Below are positions 35,801 to 43,471 of a stretch of DNA of 43,471 nt, in pieces; within the stretch, counting starts at the first letter, position 1; the number at the start of each line of letters is the position of its first letter. Origin of the DNA: Lachnospiraceae bacterium (GTDB lineage: Bacteria > Bacillota > Clostridia > Lachnospirales > Lachnospiraceae); NCBI GenBank assembly GCA_031263035.1, contig JAISGP010000127.1:1-43471 (forward strand), given 5' to 3'. Both the position numbers and the translations under genes were made by a program. The notes under the pieces are model-generated. The model saw only the letters and a program-made list of their open reading frames with translations. It had not been told where the DNA came from and did not search any database.

Positions 35801-36574
35801 TTAATTTCCCACTTCTATGCTTATCTGGTTAAATCTATCTAAAATATCGTCTATTGATGTTTCTTTCTTTTCTTGTTCGTTCTTGTCCATAATTGCTTTT
35901 CCTTCATGCATCATTACAAGGCGATTTCCGTAATCTACTGCATAGCGAAGATTATGAGTTACCATGATTGTTGTAAGATTTTTTTCTCTTACTATTTCAT
36001 CTGTAAGTTCCATAATTATATCTGCTGTTTTAGGATCAAGGGCAGCTGTATGTTCATCTAAGATAAGGAATTCTATAGGTGTCATGGTAGACATAAGAAG
36101 TGCCATAGCTTGCCTTTGCCCACCAGATAACTGACCAACTAAATTGTCCATTTTATCTTCTAAACCAAGTCCGAGACGGCTTAATTGTTCGCGATAAAAA
36201 GTAACTCGCTTTTTATCACTTCCTTTGGAAAGCCCATAGATTTTCCCCTTATTATCTGCTAATGACATATTTTCTAAAATAGTCATAGTAGGGCAGGTTC
36301 CCATAGATGGATTTTGATATACACGTCCGATTTTATAATATCTTTTATATTCTTTCATCTTACTAATATCTTTTCCATTTATAATAATTTTCCCACTGTC
36401 TAAAGGAATACTACCGCAAATCAGATTTAACATTGAAGTTTTTCCTGAACCATTACTTCCAATAACAGAAACGAAATCCCCATCATTAACTGTAAAATTA
36501 AAATCATGAAATAATCCCATTTCATTTACAGTACCTGGATTATAATATTTTTCTATATTCTGTAACTCTATCAT
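35801..36574 (-). CDS. ABC transporter ATPase, TrpZ-like
   Basis: ATPase (257 aa) of the class that serves ABC_sub_bind/TrpX systems. Walker A GSNGSGKTS, signature LSGGQRQAMALLMS, Walker B LILDEHTAALDP (note DEH, typical of this family) and switch VTHNLRYAVDYG. AGGAG is 8 bases before ATG at 36574; an upstream in-frame ATG lacks a site. It is the last gene of the T-box-controlled trp transporter set, 29 bases after the permease. Tryptophan specificity inferred from the leader. Confidence 0.88.
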   Translation of the reverse strand: MIELQNIEKYYNPGTVNEMGLFHDFNFTVNDGDFVSVIGSNGSGKTSMLNLICGSIPLDSGKIIINGKDISKMKEYKRYYKIGRVYQNPSMGTCPTMTILENMSLADNKGKIYGLSKGSDKKRVTFYREQLSRLGLGLEDKMDNLVGQLSGGQRQAMALLMSTMTPIEFLILDEHTAALDPKTADIIMELTDEIVREKNLTTIMVTHNLRYAVDYGNRLVMMHEGKAIMDKNEQEKKETSIDDILDRFNQISIEVGN

Positions 36575-36603
36575 CTTAATCTCTCCTAATTTATCTATCA
36601 AAA

Positions 36604-37485
36604 TTACGCCTTCATTCCATTAGCCTTAGTTTTCTTACGTCCGCTTATAATTAAAACAATCAAGAATAATACTGCTGTTATAAGCTTCATAGCTTGTGGT
36701 GAGAAATTTCTAATAGCGACTGCAACACAAAGTTTGTAGATAATTGAACCAATAATTACTGCTGTTGTAGCTTTCATAAAACTTGCTTTTTTAAACAAGC
36801 TTGTACCTATAATAACTGATGCAAGTCCAATTACGATTGTACCTGTTCCCATGGAAATCTCAAACACTCTTTCTTCCTGACAAAAGATACATCCGGCAAG
36901 AGCAACCAGTCCATTACTTAAAGCAAGACCAAGAATTTTAATATTCCCCTGATCTTTTGCTAATGAAGTTACAAGTACATCATTATCTCCTACAGCTCTA
37001 AGTAAAAATCCTGACTTTGTTTTCAAATATAAATCTAAAAGAATTTTGCAAATAACCACCACTACTAATGAAATTACTACTGTTATATAAGTACCCATTT
37101 TTGCAAATAATGTATTTTCAGAAGCTAAACTAAATATAGTTTTCTGTGCAAATAAAGGCACATTTGCAGTTCCGGCAATATAAAGATTTATAGTCCAAAG
37201 AGCAGTCATCATAATTATTCCAGAAAGCAAATCTCTTACTTTAAGTTTTACATGAATTACACCTGTACAAATTCCAGCTACTACTCCAATAGCAAATGAA
37301 ATCGGAATAGTTAAATATGGACTTACACCTTTAGTTATAAGCATAGCTGTTATGGCTGCACCTAACGGAAAAGAACCATCCACAGTAAGATCTGGAAAAT
37401 CCAATATCTTATAAGTTATATAAACTCCCAAGGCTAAAATTCCATAAATTAATCCTTGTTCTAAAATCGAAATTGCAAAACTCAT
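36604..37485 (-). CDS. ABC transporter permease, TrpY-like
   Basis: Permease (293 aa) with about eight membrane segments, of the BPD_transp_2 type that works with TrpX-like binding proteins. The N-terminus reads YGILALGVYITYKILDFPDL, with DGSFPLGAAIT, both characteristic. GGGAG suits the ATG at 37485, two codons inside the longest frame. Between trpX (284-base gap with three hairpins) and the ATPase gene. Confidence 0.88.
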   Translation of the reverse strand: MSFAISILEQGLIYGILALGVYITYKILDFPDLTVDGSFPLGAAITAMLITKGVSPYLTIPISFAIGVVAGICTGVIHVKLKVRDLLSGIIMMTALWTINLYIAGTANVPLFAQKTIFSLASENTLFAKMGTYITVVISLVVVVICKILLDLYLKTKSGFLLRAVGDNDVLVTSLAKDQGNIKILGLALSNGLVALAGCIFCQEERVFEISMGTGTIVIGLASVIIGTSLFKKASFMKATTAVIIGSIIYKLCVAVAIRNFSPQAMKLITAVLFLIVLIISGRKKTKANGMKA

Positions 37486-37769
37486 ATCCATACTCCCATC
37501 TATAATTCTTATATATCAATTTCATTATTTATGTGTAACATATTCGTGATTTAATATTTTTATCAAAAGCAAGTTTTTACAATTGCTTTTTAATCAACAT
37601 ATTAAATTATACTCTCTTTTTTTAAAAATCATAATCTTTAATCAACTTTTTCGTTGATTATATTAAACCACTTGCAAATGAATAGAAAGTTTTTAGGCTT
37701 TCTATTCATATATAATTTAATATAATATTCTCGCTTTAAATAGATTAATAATCCAATCTAATACTACAA
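37486..37769. other. Hairpin-rich gap between trpX- and trpY-like genes
   Basis: About 280 bases, no gene. Three perfect stems: AAAAGCAA/TTGCTTTT (37565-37590), TAATCAAC/GTTGATTA (37639-37660) and GAATAGAAAG/CTTTCTATTC (37680-37707). None has a good U tract on the minus strand. They could be processing or stability elements giving more binding protein than permease. Also holds the TAGATT-N8-AATCTA site at 37741. Confidence 0.5.
37741..37761. promoter_or_regulatory. TAGATT-N8-AATCTA inverted repeat downstream of trpX
   Basis: Same geometry as the site at 13465-13486. Located just after the trpX stop, away from any obvious promoter, so either the regulator has wider targets or the motif is coincidental here. 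Confidence 0.35.
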
Positions 37770-38789
37770 CTATTTTGATGCTTCTATTTTATCAAACATA
37801 TCTACTGCATTTTTAGTTAAGTTCTCTGGAAGAGTAATTCCAAGGTTTTTAGCTACTTCTGTATTTCCATAAAATCCAGGTTTGGTAATAGTTTCAAATT
37901 TCATTTCAGAAGCTTTAGCTTCTCCTTTAAGAATTTTAGCTGCCATCTTTCCAGTTTGAATTCCAAGGTCAGTATACTCAAGTCCTTCAGCTGCCAAACA
38001 ACCAATTTTAACTTGTTCTATTTCACTTCCAAAAACAGGAATATTTTTCTTATTAGCTTTATCTAAAATTGTTGGAAGAGAACTAACTACTGTATTATCT
38101 GTAAGATTAGTTAAACAATCTACTTTAGTAAGTAAACCGTCACAAGCAAGAGAAATATCTGATGTTTGAGCAATTCCTGCTTCAACAATATTTAAATCCA
38201 TTTCTTTAGCGTATTTTTTGTATTCTTTAATTGCAGAAACTGAATTAGCCTCACTTGTTGTATACATAATACCAATATTTTTAGCTTTTGGCAAAATTTC
38301 ATGCATCATTTCAAGTTGTTCCTTAATTGGAAGCTTATCTGATGTTCCGGTTACATTACCAACTGAAGTTCCATCATCTTTAGCAAGAGCTGCCGCAACT
38401 GGATCCGTAACTGCTGTATACACTACAGGAATATCTGTTTTCATAGCAGCATTATATGCTGTTTGAGCACTAGGGGTTGCAATAGCACAGATTAAATCTA
38501 CTTTTGAATTTACTAAATCATCTGCAATTTGACCTGAAAGGCTCATATCTGCTGCTGAATTTTTATATTCAACCTTAAGATTTTTACCTTCTTCAATTCC
38601 TTCTTCTTTAAGTCCTTTAAGAAAACCTTCTCTACAGTTATCTAATGAACCATGTTCTGCAAATTGAGTAATACCAATCTTATACTCTTTTTCCTTACTT
38701 CCAGTGTCGTCTTTTTTACTTGAACACCCCACTAATAATGTCATAACCATTCCTACTGATAAAATCCCACATAATAATTTCTTTTTCAT
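37770..38789 (-). CDS. trpX: ABC transporter substrate-binding lipoprotein, TrpX-like
   Basis: Periplasmic-type binding lipoprotein (339 aa) of the ABC_sub_bind family. Lipobox LVGC with lipid-bearing C22. Mature fold visible as YKIGITQFAEHGSLDNCREG, ADDLVNSKVDLICAIATPSA, VVYTAVTDPVAA and NTEVAKNLGITLP. Members behind tryptophan T-boxes are known as TrpX, a tryptophan importer component. The leader at 38920-39224 has a TGG specifier, which supports tryptophan as ligand. First gene of the set, 131 bases after the leader terminator. Confidence 0.9.
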   Translation of the reverse strand: MKKKLLCGILSVGMVMTLLVGCSSKKDDTGSKEKEYKIGITQFAEHGSLDNCREGFLKGLKEEGIEEGKNLKVEYKNSAADMSLSGQIADDLVNSKVDLICAIATPSAQTAYNAAMKTDIPVVYTAVTDPVAAALAKDDGTSVGNVTGTSDKLPIKEQLEMMHEILPKAKNIGIMYTTSEANSVSAIKEYKKYAKEMDLNIVEAGIAQTSDISLACDGLLTKVDCLTNLTDNTVVSSLPTILDKANKKNIPVFGSEIEQVKIGCLAAEGLEYTDLGIQTGKMAAKILKGEAKASEMKFETITKPGFYGNTEVAKNLGITLPENLTKNAVDMFDKIEASK

Positions 38790-38919
38790 AATAAATTTCT
38801 CCCTTCATCTACTTTCTTTAATTGTCAACAAATACAAAGTTATTGTGTAAGTATCAAAATCAAAGAAATCTTTCTTTAACTTTCATAAGTACATAAAGAT
38901 TACCGCTTTCTTTATTACA

Positions 38920-39224
38920 ATAAGAACGCCCCATCATAGTATTACTACTATGATGAGGCGTAAAATTTAATTTCGCGGTACCACTCATCTTGGTTCAAAA
39001 TGAACCATCTCTTCTGCATGTACTATCATACACTCCTGATTGATAACGGGTTCGGTTCCCGACCACCCCTACTCTCAAATAGATTTCAGGTAGCCCTCGA
39101 AAGTCCATTCACAATTCTGTATCATATGGCAATTCCACCATCTGCCACTCTCTTTAATAATACCTTGAATTACTACTACTCTTTCTCATTGGTTTATTCT
39201 ATAATGTGCTTTCACTTTGTATGG
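38920..39224 (-). ncRNA. T-box riboswitch, tryptophan (TGG specifier)
   Basis: Leader RNA on the minus strand. The T-box core, TGGTACCGCG, is at 38974-38983, following the Stem III-like GGTTCATTTTGAACC (38992-39006). Stem I spans about 39060-39180, with GTGAATGGAC placing TGG (39105-39107) in the specifier position. Antitermination pairs GATGAG next to the T-box with CTCATC of the terminator's 5' arm. Uncharged tRNA-Trp would permit transcription of trpX, trpY and trpZ. Confidence 0.9.
38921..38960 (-). terminator. T-box terminator hairpin
   Basis: On the minus strand, CGCCTCATCATAGTA pairs with TACTATGATGGGGCG across a GTAA loop (one U-G pair), then a U-rich tail. Mutually exclusive with the antiterminator. 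Confidence 0.9.
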
Positions 39225-39229
39225 GTTGT

Positions 39230-39258
39230 ATAATAGCACAATATTTTTTTATTTGCAA
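39230..39258 (-). promoter_or_regulatory. Promoter of the T-box/trpXYZ transcript
   Basis: On the minus strand TTGCAA (39253-39258), 17-base spacer, TATTAT (39230-39235), immediately before the leader and just past the AGCS stop codon. Confidence 0.75.
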
Positions 39259-39278
39259 GTATAAAATTAAATTTTATA

Positions 39279-40661
39279 TTAATCTTTAATAACTGGGATA
39301 GGTCTTTCATCTTTTTCATCAAGATTATTGATCCATCTCTTAGTCTCGGCAACTATCTTATTAGACAACAGCAAGACTGCAATAATATTAGGTATAGCCA
39401 TCAAAGCATTAAGAATATCAGCAATTGTCCAAACAAGGTCAAGAGCAACAACTGGAGCTATAGCAGCTACTACACAGTAAAGTAAACGGTAAGGTATAAG
39501 TGCTTTACGTCCTGCAAAGTACTCAACGCATCTTTCACCATAATATGCCCAACCTAAAACTGTTGAATATGCAAATGAAATTATACCAATTGTAAGAATC
39601 CATGGTCCAATATATGGAATCTGACTAAATGCTTTAGATGTAAGAACACCACCATTATCTATATCTGTCGCATTAATAGATGGATTTCTAATAATAGTTG
39701 AAACAAGAACTAATCCTGTAAGTAAACATACAACTACTGTATCCCAGAAAGTACCTGTTGAAGAAACAAGTGCTTGACGAACTGGGTTCTTTGTCTGAGC
39801 TGCTGCTGCTGCGATAGGAGCAGAACCAAGACCAGATTCGTTAGAGAACAATCCACGAGCAACACCATAATGCATAGCCATCATAAGTCCACGACCTACA
39901 AGTCCACCAGCTGCTGCGCCAGGACTAAAAGCAAGCTTGCAAATTGTAACGATAGTTGTTCCAAGTGTATCAGCGTTCATAACTAAGATAATGATACATC
40001 CGATTACATAGAATATAGCCATAAAAGGAACAAGCTTTTCACAAACAGATGCGATTGCTTTAATACCACCGAAGATAACGATTGCTGTAAGAACAGCTAC
40101 AACGATACCAACTGCTATAGGTGGAATATTGAAGTTTTCTTTAGCAACTGTTGCAATAGCATTTACCTGAGTTGCACATCCAATACCGAAAGATGCAAAT
40201 CCAGCAAATACTGCGAATAACATACCTAACCATTTTAAGTTAAGTCCACGCTCAAGTGCATACATAGCACCACCTTGCATACGACCATCTTCTGTTTTAA
40301 CACGATACATAAGTGCAATAAGTGATTCAGAATACTTAGTTGCAATTCCGAATACACCAGTTAGCCATGTCCAAAGTACTGCTCCAGGACCACCAAGTGC
40401 GATAGCAGTTCCAACACCGATGATGTTACCTGTACCAATTGTTGAAGCAAGTGCAGTGGTTAAAGCACCGAATTGGCTAACTTCACCTTCGCCATCATTA
40501 TCTTTGGCTACTGAAAGTGGAATACCTTTTGTAATAGAATACCTTTGGATAAAACCTGTCCTAATGGTCATGAAAAGGTGAGTTCCAAGAAGTAGGATAA
40601 TCATGCCCCAACCCCAAACAATACCATCAATTTGATTAATAACATCAGTTACAGCTTTCAT
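39279..40661 (-). CDS. AGCS-family alanine/glycine:cation symporter
   Basis: Sodium- or proton-coupled amino acid symporter (460 aa), usually alanine or glycine. About ten hydrophobic segments. Family motifs: GTGNIIGVGTAIALGGPGAVLW, here cited only as the early GTGNIIGVGTAIAL loop, then SNESGLGSAPIAAAAA and the conserved GWAYYGERC. AAAGGGGG is 7 bases before the ATG. It has its own promoter at 40760. More GC-rich and codon-biased than the island genes, consistent with high expression. Confidence 0.92.
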   Translation of the reverse strand: MKAVTDVINQIDGIVWGWGMIILLLGTHLFMTIRTGFIQRYSITKGIPLSVAKDNDGEGEVSQFGALTTALASTIGTGNIIGVGTAIALGGPGAVLWTWLTGVFGIATKYSESLIALMYRVKTEDGRMQGGAMYALERGLNLKWLGMLFAVFAGFASFGIGCATQVNAIATVAKENFNIPPIAVGIVVAVLTAIVIFGGIKAIASVCEKLVPFMAIFYVIGCIIILVMNADTLGTTIVTICKLAFSPGAAAGGLVGRGLMMAMHYGVARGLFSNESGLGSAPIAAAAAQTKNPVRQALVSSTGTFWDTVVVCLLTGLVLVSTIIRNPSINATDIDNGGVLTSKAFSQIPYIGPWILTIGIISFAYSTVLGWAYYGERCVEYFAGRKALIPYRLLYCVVAAIAPVVALDLVWTIADILNALMAIPNIIAVLLLSNKIVAETKRWINNLDEKDERPIPVIKD

Positions 40662-40759
40662 ACATTTTCCCCCTTTATACGGTTTGATTGATCAACGTGT
40701 GACCTAAAAATGTTTTCGTGATAGTAGCTCCCTGTTTTTTACTCATCACTATGTTGTAC

Positions 40760-40788
40760 ATTTTACACAAGAAACAATATTCTGACAA
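40760..40788 (-). promoter_or_regulatory. Promoter of the AGCS symporter gene
   Basis: On the minus strand TTGTCA (40783-40788), 17-base spacer, TAAAAT (40760-40765), about 100 bases upstream of the ATG. Confidence 0.6.
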
Positions 40789-40979
40789 GGCTTTTTTGTG
40801 AATTGACTACAAATTCTTCATTGTTAAAGTTTTTTGCAAGAAATTCTTCAATTGTTTTTGGTTATTTTTACCACAATACTGACATTTTATCTTCAAAATG
40901 TAGGCAAAACAACCATAGGAAACCAATCGAATTTGTATACAATATTCAAAGTTATTGAGAAAAATGTTTTTTTTGTTAA

Positions 40980-41023
40980 AATAAGCTACATATGAACATT
41001 CTCCGTTCATTATGTAGCTTATT
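40980..41023 (-). terminator. Terminator downstream of the FGGY kinase gene
   Basis: AATAAGCTACATATGAAC pairs with GTTCAT-TATGTAGCTTATT (one bulge), an 18-bp stem, followed on the minus strand by TTTTAAC. A smaller hairpin AAGCAA/TTGCTT lies at 41085-41104. The 523-base gap 40662-41184 otherwise has no gene. Confidence 0.75.
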
Positions 41024-41184
41024 TAGAATATTGATTTGACACTTAAATTAATGTAACAAACCATCAAATTCATTATTATTTTAAAAGCAATAACCTTTTT
41101 GCTTAATCATATGGCAAAATCAAAGGTCTATTATTTTATTATCTCTAATAAATTATTTAAATATAGTCCTTAGACAAAATGATT

Positions 41185-42780
41185 TTATTTTTTATAGTAC
41201 AAAGTAGTCGCCGCTTTTTCTATAGTTAAACCGGCTTTATATTTTTCCATATACTTATTAAATCCAATAACATCATCTTCTTTTGAATTAAGTGTTGTTC
41301 CATTTTCATTTGCAAATACCTTTTTATCAAGATACTCTGCCAATGTTAGGTTTTGACCATCTACAAGATATGCTGCCAGAAGTGCTATTCCCCATGCTCC
41401 CCCTTCACCTGCAGTTTTCATTGTGGTAACAGGTGTATTCATAGCCGCTGCCATTAAGCTTTGACCTACTTTAGGAGTTTTAAAGAAACCGCCATGTCCC
41501 ATAAGTTTATCTAATGTTACTCCCTCTTCTTCCACTAAAATATCCATTCCAACTCGAAGAGCTCCCATAGCAGAATATATGTGACTTCTCATAAAATTAG
41601 CTAAGTTAAATGTTGAATCTGCACCTCTTACAAATATAGGACAGCCATCAGAAAAACCTGTAACAGGCTCACCACTAACATACCCATAAGAAAGAAGTTT
41701 ACCACAGTCCTTATCTCCCTCTAAAGCCACAGAATACAGAGCAGTAAATAATTTATTCATATCTACCTGTTCACCCATAAGCTGACTATACTCTTTAAAT
41801 ATATTTGCCCAGGCGTTAATATCTGATGTACAATTATTACAATGAACCATAGCAACTAAGTCTCCACTTGGAGTAGTTACCATATCTAATTCCTCATGAA
41901 CTTTCTTTAAATCCTTTTCTAAGACTGCCATAAGAAAGATAGATGTTCCAGCACTAACATTTCCGGTACGTTTTTCAACACTATTTGTAGCAACCATGCC
42001 GGTTCCTGCATCTCCTTCCGGAGGACAAAGAGGGATACCAGCTTTTAAAGCCCCACTTGGATCTAATAACTTAGCTCCTTCTTCTGTTAAAGCCCCTGCA
42101 TTTTCTCCAGCGGTTAAAATCTTTGGCATATAATCTCTAAACTTAATGGTAGTTCCATTTGCAATACATAATTTTTCGAATTTGTCTATCATTTCATTAT
42201 TAAAATCACCATTTGCAATATCTATTGGAAACATTCCAGATGCATCTCCAACACCTAGAACCTTTTTTCCTGTTAGTCTATAGTGAATTAATCCTGCAAG
42301 AGTTGTTGCGTAAGACAATTGCGGTATAAAATCTTCCCCATCTAAAACTCCTTGATATATATGAGAAACACTCCAACGAAGAGGAATATTATAATTAAAC
42401 TCCTTAGTTAAAATCTCTGAAGCTTTACCGGTATTGGTATTTCTCCAAGTTCTAAAAGGAGTAAGAAGATTATCATCTTTATCTAGAGCAATTAGTCCAT
42501 GCATCATAGCACTAATTCCTATTCCTGCCAGGTTAGTAAGTTTAACACCATATTTATTTTGAACATTTTCCTTTAATTCTTTATAAGCTGCCTGCAAACC
42601 TCCATAAATATCATCTAAAGAATACGTAAATAAGTCATTTTCATATCGGTTTTCCCAAGACTTACCGCCCTCAGCTATTACAGCATAACTATCATCAATT
42701 AAAACTGCTTTTATTCTTGTGGAACCAAACTCAATACCTAAAATACCTTTTCCATCTTCAATAAATTTCTTTACATCCAT
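41185..42780 (-). CDS. FGGY-family carbohydrate kinase
   Basis: Sugar kinase of the FGGY family (531 aa). The N-terminal ATPase fold has GIEFGSTRIKAVLID, with GIGISAMMHGLIALD and FRTWRNTNTGKAS. The C-terminal domain has GNVSAGTSIFLM and GHGGFFKTPKVGQSLMAAA, with GEGGAWGIALLAAYL near the end. GGAGGA precedes ATG. Length and motifs fit pentulose or ribulose kinases, but I cannot name the sugar; no isomerase or epimerase gene is in the window. Its terminator is at 40980. Confidence 0.85.
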   Translation of the reverse strand: MDVKKFIEDGKGILGIEFGSTRIKAVLIDDSYAVIAEGGKSWENRYENDLFTYSLDDIYGGLQAAYKELKENVQNKYGVKLTNLAGIGISAMMHGLIALDKDDNLLTPFRTWRNTNTGKASEILTKEFNYNIPLRWSVSHIYQGVLDGEDFIPQLSYATTLAGLIHYRLTGKKVLGVGDASGMFPIDIANGDFNNEMIDKFEKLCIANGTTIKFRDYMPKILTAGENAGALTEEGAKLLDPSGALKAGIPLCPPEGDAGTGMVATNSVEKRTGNVSAGTSIFLMAVLEKDLKKVHEELDMVTTPSGDLVAMVHCNNCTSDINAWANIFKEYSQLMGEQVDMNKLFTALYSVALEGDKDCGKLLSYGYVSGEPVTGFSDGCPIFVRGADSTFNLANFMRSHIYSAMGALRVGMDILVEEEGVTLDKLMGHGGFFKTPKVGQSLMAAAMNTPVTTMKTAGEGGAWGIALLAAYLVDGQNLTLAEYLDKKVFANENGTTLNSKEDDVIGFNKYMEKYKAGLTIEKAATTLYYKK

Positions 42781-42965
42781 CTTCTGTCCTCCATATTTAT
42801 TTTGTTAATTTAATATTACATTAAAAGCAATTATATGTAAATTATAAAAGTACAAAACATTTTTTATATTTTCCCAAAATTCATTTAATCTACTAAATAA
42901 TCCCCATACTTATATCCTTGTTTCACAATAAAGCAATTATAACTAAAATGAAAAATACAAGCATA
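42781..42965. other. Gap between FGGY kinase and truncated ATPase gene
   Basis: 185 AT-rich bases with no ORF or clear promoter elements that I can defend. Confidence 0.3.
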
Positions 42966-43471
42966 TTACATCTTCGTTATTATACTGCCATCAAATAAAA
43001 TATTTATACTATCTCCGATTTCATTTGCAAATGAATTATCATGAGTAACCATTACAACAGTACCACCAGGTGCAACATACTCCTTTATTATAGATGCCAA
43101 AATATTCTTCCACTTAAAATCTAAGCCACCACTTGGTTCATCCATAAGAATAATGTCTGGATTTTGATTAATCACCTTAAGAAGTCCTAAAGCTCGCATC
43201 TTTCCTGTAGATAAAAGAGATGGAGGAAGATTTTTTTCATCTTCTTCCCAAGGAATATCTAAAACCTCACCTACAGTGTCTTCTATAAATAAAGCTCTCA
43301 CTTCCATGGGAAAATAGTTAATCTTAATACCCTTTTCTTTTACTACCTTTCCACGAGCCTGCTTTAAAAATCCGCCTATAATCCTAAGTAACGTAGTTTT
43401 ACCACTACCATTTCCACCAATTATAATACTAATTTGCCCTTTTTTAATATCAAATGACAAATCTCTAAGAA
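42966..43471 (-). CDS. ABC transporter ATPase domain, truncated at the window edge
   Basis: C-terminal 168 or so residues of an ABC ATPase domain. The frame stays open through 43471 (LRDLSF before the internal TTG), so the gene begins outside. Walker A GGNGSGKTT, signature-like LLSTGKMRALGLL, Walker B IILMDEPSGGLD and switch VTHDNSFANE. The LSTGK signature departs from LSGGQ. Probably part of an energy-coupling or ECF-like or second-domain duplicated ATPase, but this cannot be decided from the fragment. Confidence 0.8.
   Translation of the reverse strand, partial: LRDLSFDIKKGQISIIIGGNGSGKTTLLRIIGGFLKQARGKVVKEKGIKINYFPMEVRALFIEDTVGEVLDIPWEEDEKNLPPSLLSTGKMRALGLLKVINQNPDIILMDEPSGGLDFKWKNILASIIKEYVAPGGTVVMVTHDNSFANEIGDSINILFDGSIITKM

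Noticed and set aside
40807..41010. Leftward 67-codon ORF in the AGCS-kinase gap
   Set aside because: Spans the terminator hairpin at 40980-41023, no ribosome site, no recognisable protein features.
2434..43032. CRISPR array formed by the TTTGCAAATA repeats
   Set aside because: Copies are single, irregularly spaced by kilobases and often inside genes; no repeat-spacer pattern.

Overview
The window looks like chromosome from a low-GC (roughly one third G+C by eye) anaerobic Bacillota, most likely a gut Clostridium or Lachnospiraceae-type organism. The basis is the strong AGGAGG-type ribosome sites, frequent GTG/TTG starts, a tryptophan T-box, an AGCS symporter, a TrpXYZ-type transporter and a complete selenium-dependent molybdenum hydroxylase (SDMH) locus. 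Genus cannot be settled by reading alone.

Region 1 (2-18340) is an anaerobic purine/urate degradation cluster arranged around a 500-base divergent regulatory region. Leftward run a nucleobase permease, an FAD-less xanthine dehydrogenase-like molybdoenzyme, a TetR regulator, a dihydropyrimidinase/hydantoinase, the YgfK flavin/Fe-S oxidoreductase and the SsnA amidohydrolase. Rightward run a DauR/YheO-like regulator, diaminopropionate ammonia-lyase YgeX, peptidase-like YgeY, carbamoyltransferase YgeW, carbamate kinase and a MocA-type cytidylyltransferase. The parts fit uptake, ring hydroxylation or reduction, ring opening, carbamoyl transfer to make ATP, and 2,3-diaminopropionate cleavage to pyruvate and ammonia.

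Region 2 (18473-27566, leftward) makes and matures the cofactor: YqeB, a MoeA-like protein, MoaA, a MOSC protein, an XdhC-like factor, ModA, ModB, a ModC-YqeC fusion, MoaC and MogA. A divergent LysR regulator of the selenium-metabolism type (27936-28940) faces it.

Region 3 (about 28907-33444) is a 4.5-kb insert bounded by an exact 25-bp direct repeat that duplicates the 3' end of the LysR gene. Inside are a lactococcin-972-type bacteriocin, its DUF1430-type membrane protein, an ABC ATPase, a small hydrophobic ORF, and the wreck of a Phd-Doc toxin-antitoxin pair. No integrase is present.

Region 4 (33465-43471) holds a BcrA-like ABC exporter pair, a flavodoxin-like NADPH reductase (the only rightward gene here), a TrpX/Y/Z-type ABC transporter behind a T-box with a TGG (Trp) specifier, an alanine/glycine:cation symporter, an FGGY-family sugar kinase and a truncated ABC ATPase at the right edge.

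Two signals cut across genes. The palindrome ATTTGCAAAT occurs at least 11 times (five as the 12-mer TATTTGCAAATA), inside and between genes, far above chance. A TAGATT-N8-AATCTA-like inverted repeat recurs in the regulatory gaps of the purine cluster.
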